From Salvator merianae (Eukaryota > Chordata > Lepidosauria > Squamata > Teiidae): DNA of 64,000 nucleotides. Location: assembly GCA_003586115.2 (NCBI GenBank), contig QVOM02000112.1:102747174-102811173 (forward strand). The letters run 5' to 3'. The position numbers and the translations under genes were made by a program. Of this stretch, positions 55,698-64,000 are shown piece after piece (position 1 is the first letter of the stretch; each line of letters opens with the position of its first letter). The notes below the pieces were generated by a model. It was not told the origin of the DNA, ran no database searches, and worked only from the letters and a program-made list of their open reading frames with translations.

Positions 55698-56960
55698 CCA
55701 TAAGTAAAATGCCACTTTTAACAGAATGTGCAACTATATAACAACACACTTATTAGCTGAATTCAAAGTGCTGGTTTAAATCTGTAAAATATCTTCTCCC
55801 ATATGAAGTCATGTCTATAGTGGATCTCAAAAAGATCTCACCTGTGCTGGCCTCTGCATTGTCAAGGACATTGTGCTCACGATGTTCTGGAGCCAGGATC
55901 AGTGTGGAAATCCATCAGATAGGGGAAAGTAGTTTGAATGAAGGTATTGTGATACCTTTCACTTTGTGGATGCTGTTGGGCCACTGTAGCATTGTGGGGG
56001 CAGGAGACACCATTTTGTGCATGGCTGGTTAGTAGCTCCCATCTGAAGTATCTGCTAGGATGCCCAAACACCTGAGCTGACTGAACAGAAAGAATGTTTG
56101 GGCACCTGTCCACACCACCCAAGCATAGACAGCTTGAGCCATGTCTCCTGAATTTGCCCTGGAAAGCAAGGGAAGTCCAACAATGTGAGTGACCAGTGAC
56201 AGCCACTCTCAGAATATTGTGGCCATGTGAGTATGAGGACACCATGGGGAGACTGAAACCACTCATAGCATGAGTGTGCAGAGGGATGAATTCACTGGCA
56301 CAATGCCCATGTGCAGACATGGTCCGAATCATTCCACAGACTGGCTTGGGAGGTTTTAATTTGTCGAAATTTAACATTTTAATAATTGGTGTTTTAACTG
56401 TGTTCCTGTATTACTTTGAATTCTGTAACTAGACCTGAAACAATGAGAAATAGGGTCAGAAATAAAGGTAAATAAATGGACGAAAAAACAAAAAACCAAC
56501 AAGCAACAACCTCTGTGATGCAACATATTCCAAACTAGAATTTTCTAGTCATTTCGCTTAGACCAAGAGCCAGTTCATACTTAATTCCTGTAGTGTTTAT
56601 GTCTGTTTCTGCACTTGATATTTGTATCCTAGGACAGGGCGGGCTGCCACATATCGGGATACACAGTCTATTCCAGGCTGGGAAAGATTGCTGCTGGAAT
56701 GGAACAGGGCCGTCCACATTTGGATAGGTCTGAGATGAAGGACTAGTTCCTCCATCCTGGATTATGAATAGAACCTCTCTCCCTCTTTTCTGATGGTATA
56801 CATAAATATTGATATGTTCGACCTTTGCCATAAGGCTAAGAAATGATGCAAGCTCTTTTCGAATTTGAAGGCCAACCCCCTTGACTGGAGCTCCCAGTGT
56901 CACAGCAATCCCTGAGAGTACTTAATGCAGTCCTCTCCTACCCTCATGGAGGTCAGGTGT
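55698..56960. other. Mostly unannotated; one foldback-like block
   Basis: 56570-56740 contains GTATCCTAGGACAGGGCGGG and GGAATGGAACAGGGCCGTCC with partial self-complementarity to TCTATTCCAGGCTGGG, probably a worn foldback element. The rest is unassigned. Confidence 0.4.
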
Positions 56961-57182
56961 ATCAATGGCTACTAGAATGGATGCCTAGGTACTGCCTCCA
57001 GGGTAGAGAGACAGGAAGGATGCCTCTGAAGGACATTTGCAGGGAGTCGAGAGCAGGTGAAGGTTTTCCCTTTATATTTTGGTTGAGATGCCCTGAGGCA
57101 ATTGGTGAGCCATTGTGTGAGACAGGATGCTGGACTAGATGGGCTGTGGTGGCCTGATCCAGCATGGCTCCTCTTATGTTCT
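56961..57182 (+). repeat. CR1/SINE-type 3' end repeat, copy B
   Basis: Parallel to 35471-35682; ends CTCTTATGTTCT after GAGACAGGATGCTGGACTAG and CCTGATCCAGCATGGCTCC. Same orientation as copy A. Confidence 0.75.
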
Positions 57183-57384
57183 ACCTCCATTGGAGATGTG
57201 GTTTATGTAGCAGTTAGGATACATTTCCTGTTCAAGTTTATTTCTCAATGAACAGTTTGTAACCTTAAGAGCACCATTACCATGTGTCTTATTGATGAAC
57301 TCAATTTGCACTCCACCAACTGATAGGGTTTCTGGCTGCGCATGCTGTGATTTATACTAAATTAATTGATTGGAAGTAAGGCCT

Positions 57385-57945
57385 TTCCTACAATGCCTTT
57401 TATTCTAGAAGAAATTCTGGAATAAGGGAAAGCAGTCAGCACATTAGCGTGGACTAGGACAAGCTCCACCCACTCCAATCATGTTTTGTCCACACTGGAC
57501 TAGGATGTTGAAAATGGTGCCCTCTATTCCAGTATACCTAGGGGATCATCTGAGATTAACAAAAAAGAAGATGTTGGTAGCATGAGCTTTTGTAGACTAA
57601 GCCCACTTGCGGTATAGCAGTAGACTTCAGGGTTGGTAATCTGGACTACAGAGCTATGCCTCTGTCATCTTGGATACTACTGTGGATCCTTTTTGGTGAC
57701 CCCCAAACCTGCCAGGCCAGAAACTCCGAGGGCTGAGAACTTTAATTTCTGGTCCTTGTAGTCTTGGGGCTGCCTCCGAGGGTTCTCTGGAGGTAGCAGT
57801 GAGTGCTGCAGCAGAATGGACCATCTGAATGTGGACAGCCCTATTCTGCTCCACTGGCAATCTGTTCTGGCTTGGGACCGGTTGCTAGTTCTGGGACAGG
57901 GCATCTTGACCTGTTCTGGAACAAAGGGGGAGAGTAAGGAAATGC
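57385..57945. mobile_element. Degraded foldback element
   Basis: CCTTTCCTACAATGCC near the left and CTGTTCTGGAACAAAGG at the right, with interior phrases GAGAACTTTAATTTCTGG and GTTCTGGGACAGGGC shared with copies at 23.6 and 6.5 kb. Confidence 0.5.
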
Positions 57946-58960
57946 CCTATCAGCCCTACAATCCCTCCCCACTCTGCTTCCATACTTATATGAGCAGGAC
58001 TACCCATGATAGCTTAGTTTTTCAAGTTTCTTCCTTTTTATTCAAATTTATTTAACATCTCAACCAGAAATTGAGATGTGGAAATGCTAGACAGGTGTCT
58101 GGCTCTGGTGATGGACTGAATGAGGCACCAAACTGAAATTTATTCCAGACATGATGATGTGATGGAAACCTTCAGTGTGAATCTGCCATTTTGCCTGCGG
58201 TAGCACATCATGTGACCCTGTTGAACCTTAGTCCCTTCCAACACTGTTAGTGGTAACCCTGGCAACAGGGTCATGCTGGAAGAAGGCAGGGAGTAGAATT
58301 CTCAGAGTGGACCGCACACCTTATCCAAATCCCATTTGGGGTTGATTGAATCATCAGTGCTGTCAGAAACATGTACCTGTTAAAAAAACAACAACTCAGA
58401 GATAAAGATCTCTCCCCAGTCCAAACAGGATTTAGGAAAGATGGCGGATTCCACTGCTATTTTAATTTAAATCATCTCTTAATTATATGTGGTCACTATA
58501 AAAAATACGTCAAATAATATCTACAAGGCTCAGATTCAGGCTTTGATCAGCTGAGATAACACTGCAGCAGGACACAGGGGGGGATATTGTCCTTCATAGC
58601 AGAGAAGGCCCAAGGCAGAATTATTTTTGCAAGGAAATATATCCCTTGATGACTTATTTGAAGTTTAGAAATAGCTTGGCAAGCTGTTGGGGAATTCAAT
58701 GTCATTTTTTAAAAAGTGATAATATGTTTGCTGTTTACCCTTGGCATTTAGAAAAATATTTATTTTCTGACTACATAACATCAGACAGGAATGAAATAAA
58801 AATCCAAGGGCAAATTAGGTAGTTGTTTCAGGTAAAGAATAAATGGTGCTAGAAGTAGCATTTTATGTCCCTCCTGTGCATGTACTAATATGTCTCACAG
58901 GGAATATGCCAGCTATAGTATACTGCTAGGTGAAAATTAAAAAAAAACAAAACTCAAAAC
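57946..58960. other. Mostly unannotated
   Basis: 58193-58290 shows weak inverted symmetry (CATCATGTGACCCTGTTG / CAACAGGGTCATGCTGG), possibly another foldback relic. No gene. Confidence 0.4.
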
Positions 58961-58965
58961 CTAAG

Positions 58966-59720
58966 ATTTATTTATTTATTTATTTATTTATTTGCATTTT
59001 TATTCCACCCCATATCCGAAGGTCTCGGGGCTGGTTACAACAATTAAAACAACAACAGCAACAACATAAAAGGCACTCAATAAAACAGTAGCCTGAAAGT
59101 AGGGAGGGGAAGTTGTACTTTAGCCAAAGGTAAGAGTAAACAGGTACGTCTTTATTGCTCCCCTGTGGCATGCAGTACCTCCGTCTTGTCTGGATTCAGC
59201 TTCAGTTTATTGGTCCTCATCCAGCCCATTACTGCTTCCAGGTACCTGTCCAACACTTCAACCACCTGTCCTGATTCAAATGGCACAGATATGTAGAGCT
59301 GGGTGTCACCTGCATATTGATAACATCTCACTCCAAATCTCCTGATGACCTCCCCCAGCGGCTTCATATAGATATTGAAAAGCATGGGAGATAAGATCAA
59401 CCCCTGAGGAGCCCCACACCTGAGTTCCCAGGATGACGAGCAGGAATCTCCCACAAATACCTTCTGGAATTGGCCTTGGAGATAGGAGCAGAACCACTGT
59501 TAACACAGTGCCTCCAGCTCCTAAACTCCGTAGTCTCTCCAGAAGGATATCATGATCAATGGTGTCAAAAGCCACCGAGAGATCCAGGAGAACCAATAGA
59601 GACGCATTCCCCTTGTCTTTCTCCCGGAGAAGGCAATTAAGTAGGGCAACCAAGGTGGTTTCTGTGCCATAACCAGACCTGAAACCAGATTGAAATGGGT
59701 CTAGATAATCACATTTCATT
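58966..59720 (-). pseudogene. L2/CR1-type LINE: reverse transcriptase part and 3' end
   Basis: On the minus strand two overlapping frames (59306-59719, then 59152-59454) carry consecutive parts of a non-LTR reverse transcriptase. The first has [18 protein letters not shown] and [17 protein letters not shown] (catalytic motif A region); the second has [28 protein letters not shown] and MRTNKLKLNPDKTEVL. A frameshift near 59450-59500 joins them. The catalytic YADD box reads YAGD (59305-59316), so the enzyme would be inactive even without the shift. Downstream is the 3' UTR with a block around TTAGCCAAAGGTAAGAG and a (TTTA)n tail at 58966-58992. The 3'-UTR text links this RT to the headless tails at 3.1, 44.5 and 62.0 kb. 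Confidence 0.85.
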
Positions 59721-59907
59721 ATGTGATTTCATCACATTAAGTTTTTAAAACCCATTATCTTTTTTTTAATATAGCCTTAGCAACTTGAATTACTACCACT
59801 GCTGCTACTACAACTATTACTGTTATTATACTAATATTATTTAGCAACATATTTAATCCACTAACTGGATTTTCCTCTACCAATTCTGAGTATTATTGAT
59901 GAACTTA

Positions 59908-60048
59908 GGCTGCATCCAGACATTGCTTACTTATTCCACTGTACTGGGATATTCCTGAATAAAGCACAGATAAAGCTTGAATAAAGCATGTTTTATTCTG
60001 AAATATCCAAATATAGCAGAATAAGTAAGCTGATGTCTGGATGAAGCC
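59908..60048. mobile_element. Foldback MITE with TTA duplication
   Basis: GGCTGCATCCAGACATTGC and TTACTTATTC at the left pair with GAATAAGTAAGCTGATG and TCTGGATGAAGCC at the right. TTA flanks both sides (59905-59907, 60049-60051). The interior continues as a hairpin around TTATTC/GAATAA. A TTA duplication and GG start fit PIF/Harbinger. Confidence 0.8.
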
Positions 60049-60212
60049 TTAGTATTTTTAAAGGAACCTTCTTATACAAAGGATATTTATCCAAAGCTGT
60101 GGATTTTTTTTAGTCCATAGGTTGTTACTTTCAGCATCTGAAAAAATATACATGAATGGCTCAGTTATCTAGATCTTCAGTAAGTATTGTATTCAGATAA
60201 ATTTGGCAAAAT

Positions 60213-60434
60213 AAATGTGTTCACACTTGCATTTTAATCCAGCTTCAGTTCACTTGCAAAGTGAGAAAACGAAACAGCAAAGTGACTAGACATTTTCTTT
60301 CCACATTATCTAACCCAGATATTGATTTTCAGAGTTAGATAATGCTGAAAGAAAAAAACTAGTCATTTGTTGACGCTTTCTCTCACTCTGAAAGTGAACT
60401 GAAGTTGGATTAAAACTGTGTTGTGAATGCAGCC
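60213..60434. mobile_element. Foldback MITE, GGCTGCATTCACA end
   Basis: GCATTTTAATCCAGCTTCAG and TTCACTTGCAAAGTGAG at the left pair with CTCACTCTGAAAGTGAACTG and AAGTTGGATTAAAACTG at the right. A central hairpin ATTATCTAAC / GTTAGATAAT adds to the symmetry. The right-end complement, GGCTGCATTCACAACAC, resembles the start of the 1.2-kb transposon family. Confidence 0.8.
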
Positions 60435-61799
60435 CAGTAAAATATGCAAACTCCACAGAATGAATTCTGTGAGCATATTATGTCTGAAATAGAAAAAACT
60501 ATGATAGAAGTTTCTAAAGAAAGAATCTGCAACCCTAAATAGCTTCATATTCTGGTTACTTTGGAAACCTGGCTTTTTTCTTGGCTTGAGGGTAAGAGGA
60601 AACCCTGGTTAACTATGTCTGAGGTGAACTGAAGCACAGGGTTTGGAGGAGGATGCATGTGAAACAGCCATGTTGACTTGATGTAAGTTAACATTTAAAA
60701 AATATTAACTGTAAGCTAAAGAAATGTTCAGGCACCACAGTAAACAAAAGGAAACTGTTTCACTTCTTGCAGGAGAAGACAACTCTGTTTAATGTACTTT
60801 TTCTTTTTCTGGAATCCTGAGTAATCATGACCATGTAGCTATGCCCTTCATGAGCAACCAGACATCACTGCATGATCAATTTGAGAAAAGCTAAAAAGTA
60901 CTAAAGACAGCCAGAAAATGAATAATCCAGTCTTCACCAAAGAACTACACAACATCCTGAGATCTATAAGACAAAATGAACATGAATAAGCAAACATTAA
61001 CACGATACCGTGCAATTTTTAGCTCACAGGCAAAGTTTATTTCATGACGTTTTGGACCTTTTGGCAAGTTAATTATTTTTGTTCTATTTTGTCCTTATTT
61101 TCAATGTAGTTCAGTAAGTCTATGCTTTTAAAAGAAAAGGCAATGGGAAAATTAATATAAACATGATTTAAAGCATATTTTTAATAATGTGCTTTCAACA
61201 GAAGACCCCAAAATAATTATGTTTCTCAACATTGAGGGAAGCAGAAGAATGGAAAGACAAGGGACAAAGGACAGGACTGAGAATAAGGAGATCACAGGAA
61301 ACCCTGGTATCCGCGCGTGTGGGAATTAGCATCAATGGGATCGATAATTTATCAAAATCATCTGATGCAGGCCTTGAAGATGAAGAACTTCTTTTTGGAT
61401 ATTTGGTATCCCTTTATATCTCTCTTTCAGAGTCCTTACCCTCTAACTAGCTCCCCTCTCCCACCACTGTACCCTTATGTCTGTCTTAGAATACTTAAAA
61501 GTATTTACAAGTTATTATTGTTATTCGGTACTATTTTGGCAACCACTCTCCCAGTTCATGTGTTGCATTGCTTGCACATTACTGTTTTGCATTTCATTGT
61601 TATGTTGTACCAATTTAAATAAATAAATAAATTTTTAGAAAGAGAGAGATCACCAGAACGAAACTATGGAAAGTTTTCAGACAGTAGGAACTGAAAATGC
61701 AGCTGGAATACCGCTGTGGATGGGAGGAATAGTTAGAAATCCAACTGTCTGGTCATCTTCAGGCTGCCATGCTGCATCACTCACTCAAGTTTTTAAAAG
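60435..61799. other. Mostly unannotated
   Basis: 61440-61635 looks like a plus-strand LINE tail (CCACTGTACCCTTATGTC, AAATAAATAAATAAAT end). No credible exon. Confidence 0.4.
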
Positions 61800-62115
61800 G
61801 CGGTGCCCACCTGAGTGGGAAGGTTATATTTAAATATGTTTTAGGTATATTTTATATTTTTATTGTTCTGACCCACCCTGGGACTTTTGGGTGAAGCACG
61901 GGATATAACTATTAAAGAAAGAAAGAAAGAAGAAGAAGATGAGGCCAAGCAGCTAGTAAATGGGTTTCGTTTATTTATTTATTTACTTACATTTTTATCC
62001 CAAGGAGGGGAAGCTGTTTCCCTAACCAAAGGCAAGGATAGATAGATGCGTATTCACTGTTCTCCTAAAGATGCCTGATGCACCTCAGCAGGGAGACTAT
62101 TCCACAGATGGATAG
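61800..62115. mobile_element. Two abutting LINE tails in opposite orientation
   Basis: 61850-61940 ends on the plus strand with GACCCACCCTGGGACTTTTG and a (GAAA)/(GAA) run. 61970-62115 is a minus-strand tail with TTTATTTATTTACTTACATT, GAAGCTGTTTCCCTAACC and CACCTCAGCAGGGAGAC. Confidence 0.65.
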
Positions 62116-62121
62116 ACTCAA

Positions 62122-62282
62122 TTACAACAATGTTGAAAACCTTCAAGGAAAACCTTACTGGCAAAGACTAAAGAATACCAGCCAGTCTGGAGGAAATCAG
62201 TCCATATGGTTGACAAGAGTCAGCTACAACTGGATGATACCAAGCAAGCAAGCAAGCAAGCAAGCAGGCAAGCAAGATATAT
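62122..62282 (+). repeat. RTE/BovB-like or SINE 3' end with (AAGC)n
   Basis: ACCTTCAAGGAAAACC, GGAAATCAGTCCATATGG and AAGAGTCAGCTACAACTGG lead into a CAAGCAAGCAAGCAAG run at 62249-62275. Endings of the type '.GAGTC.G..AC.ACT' with a short simple repeat are typical of BovB/RTE retroposons. Confidence 0.5.
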
Positions 62283-62329
62283 TTTGAATCCACTTTTTGA
62301 AGTTTTTTGAATTTCTGACATATCTTCTC

Positions 62330-62460
62330 CCTCTGGCATTCCCTGTATGAATGGTTGCTTTCCTGACCCCGTTTTTATCTTTGTTTTTAGTCTCTATGAT
62401 TATAATCTGCCTCAGGATTCTTTACTGTGGAGTAGTATATAAATGTTTTAAAGAAATAAA
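62330..62460 (+). mobile_element. LINE 3' tail
   Basis: TTTTTAGTCTCTATGATTAT, AATCTGCCTCAGGATTC and AGTAGTATATAAATG resemble the L2/CR1 ending seen at 31.1 kb. Confidence 0.55.
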
Positions 62461-62688
62461 GACAGTCGTACCAAAACCAGGCCTGAACTCCAACTGAAAT
62501 ACTTGTAACAGACACTAAGGGGCCGTGGTAGTTCTCCCTGCCTCAATGTCCTTGACTTATAATCTATGTGATGCCTTCATATCCACTGAAAGGTTCTATC
62601 TCATCAGTGGTGCGGAACTAAGCTTCAGCTGCGCAGAAAATTCTGTATGTGGAGTGAACTTCTTTGCTTAGAAGAGTGACATGACTTA

Positions 62689-62805
62689 GGTCAAACTGTG
62701 GTCCTCCAGATATTTCTGAACAGTGGGTTGTCACAGAATGCTGGGAGTGGAATCCTGAGAACTGTTGTTTAGGGACATCAGGACAGCAATAAGTTGAGCA
62801 CTGCT
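62689..62805. mobile_element. hAT-like MITE, CTCCAGATGTT family, copy B
   Basis: GGTCAAACTGTGGTCCTCCA at the left and GGACATCAGGACAGCAAT at the right; inverted relative to 45128-45262, with which it shares the central 'TGCTGGGAGTGGAAT'. Confidence 0.55.
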
Positions 62806-62994
62806 GATTCAGATGAACCCTGCTGCCTGCTGCGATCCTGCCTTGATAGAGATGACTTGGACTCATATGTTCATGTTCTGGTAAACTCTAGGTGAGACTA
62901 GTGTAACTTGCCACACATGAATTATTTGGAAGAGAAGTATACAACGAATTTGCACAGTCATGCATGTTGCTCCCAGGATGACTGAAGGTTGCCC

Positions 62995-63636
62995 CTATGG
63001 TGGTGGTGAGGCTACATGTTCCTCCCACCCCAAACATTTGTAAAGCTCCTTCACTTTTTGACCGGACAAGGTGCTCTGATGTAACTGAGGGTTTTCCGCA
63101 TCTGAGAGTGCCCTGTTCCCTTGATTTGGATTAGGGAGGCTGTTTGGATGCTCAGTCTGAATCAAGCTGGTCGATCCAAAATGGAGGGGGAAAGTTCTCT
63201 GGCCTCTAATTTGCAGGCTGGGGACATGCCCCCACAGCTCTGCAAATCTCTCCAGACGCAACCATCTTCCAGAACTTAGTGAAATGTCACTGGGGCCTTG
63301 GTTGCTCTTGCCATCAGCTCTTGTCTGCATGGCAGTGGTAGGCATGGAGACCAAGTCTGGGCAATGCAGGAATGATTTTGGGAGTGATTTCTGCTCCTGG
63401 GAGTGGGCCAGGCATGGGGTCTGTGTAGTCAATGCATTGTCCATGGAGGCCGCATGTTGAAATGTGGACCCCACAGTACCACAACACAGTAGCATGCTCA
63501 AAGCAGACTGTGTGGACAACCAGACAGCTTTGGTCCCCAGGGTATTTGGTGCAGAACTATTCCAGACTCGTGAGGAGGAGAGAGGGGTTCTGTAATCCAC
63601 AGAACGTCCACCCCCCTTGCCAGGTGGCCACTTCAC
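62995..63636 (-). other. Longest open frame in the window, unidentified
   Basis: A 213-codon minus-strand frame with an ATG. Composition is Ser/Leu-rich with no domain, signal peptide or coiled coil I recognise. It has no splice-site framing I would trust and overlaps frames on the other strand. It may be chance, or part of an unrecognised repeat. Confidence 0.2.
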
Positions 63637-63680
63637 TCTGCACCTGGGTTTGAGGGCTTGCTCCTGCTGTTAGGCTAGAG

Positions 63681-63955
63681 CAGGGGTGGGCAAACCTTTT
63701 GACTCAGGGGCCACCCAGCGCGCCGGCATGTGTGTGGGCGAGGTGACCCAGTGTGCCGGCGTGTGGGCGGGGCAACCCAGCGCGCCGGTGTGCGTGTGGG
63801 CGGGGCGACCCAGCGCGCCGGTGTGCGTGTGGGCGGGGCGACCCAGGGTGCATGCATGCGGGCGGGGCCAGCCAGCGCGCCGGCGTCCGTGCGGGCCGCA
63901 TTACAAAGCCAAACGGGCCGCATGTGGCCCGCGGGCCTTAGTTTGCCCACCCCTG
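63681..63955. mobile_element. Young hAT MITE with 8-bp duplication
   Basis: Terminal repeats CAGGGGTGGGCAAACC at the left and AGTTTGCCCACCCCTG at the right, continuing into GGCC-rich sub-ends. GGCTAGAG is present unchanged on both sides (63673-63680 and 63956-63963). CAG...CTG ends and an 8-bp duplication are diagnostic of hAT. The 275-bp body is filled by a GC-rich minisatellite. Confidence 0.93.
63714..63890. repeat. GC-rich minisatellite inside the hAT element
   Basis: About five to six units of 29-33 bp with the core CCCAGCGCGCCGG and GTGGGCGGGGC. Two neighbouring units (about 63776-63841) are identical, others differ by substitutions and small deletions. Confidence 0.9.
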
Positions 63956-64000
63956 GGCTAGAGGGACAGGATAGGAATGTTGCTGGTGTACTACCCACTT

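Noticed and set aside
62995..63636. N-terminal MTUS2 exon
   Set aside because: Although on the right strand and side, its sequence does not resemble any MTUS2 segment I know.
63714..63890. CpG island promoter
   Set aside because: The CpG richness comes from a minisatellite bounded by hAT ends with a target duplication, not from a gene start.

Overview
This is vertebrate nuclear DNA, most likely from a squamate reptile (lizard or snake). There is no bacterial-style gene organisation. What points to a squamate is the mixture of repeats: a BovB/RTE LINE fragment, tRNA-derived SINEs with BovB-like tails, CR1-like and L2-like LINE pieces, and a very dense load of short inverted-repeat DNA transposons. 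The species cannot be named from the sequence.

Only one protein-coding exon is recognised with confidence: a 212-base minus-strand exon at 42989-43200, flanked by a good acceptor and donor, that encodes a basic/coiled-coil stretch of MTUS2 (microtubule-associated scaffold protein 2). The rest is most simply read as intron sequence of this gene. MTUS2 has short isoforms made from internal promoters in other vertebrates, and a purine/CpG-containing block at 4.6-6.0 kb lies on the correct side of the exon to be such a promoter, but this is a guess.

Layout: 0-7 kb is mostly single-copy sequence with a SINE, one small foldback element, an L2-like tail and the candidate promoter block. At 7.0-10.5 kb lies a stack of mobile DNA: a 746-bp multi-palindrome element, then what looks like an endogenous retrovirus LTR with a proline-tRNA primer site, interrupted by a 1.5-kb DNA transposon, then a decayed leader and gag start. 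From 10.5 to 36 kb CR1, L2, SINE, BovB and foldback elements alternate with unannotated intron; one foldback copy holds the only assembly gap. From 36.7 to 44 kb come a second copy of the 1.1-1.5 kb transposon, a homeodomain-site-rich block that may be a conserved enhancer, two hAT elements, a CR1 split by a nested foldback element, and the MTUS2 exon with a foldback element 23 bases from its splice donor. From 45 to 64 kb the third transposon copy (with a 7-bp target duplication), another hAT copy, an L2/CR1-type reverse transcriptase relic and a young hAT element carrying a GC-rich minisatellite are the landmarks.

The most interesting theme is a group of foldback elements whose ends are alike (GGCC followed by a run such as CTTTCTGCACTT or CTGTTCGCACTT) while their interiors differ widely. 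Several are flanked by apparent 3-bp duplications. I see no multi-gene system; the novelty here, if any, is in these non-coding elements.
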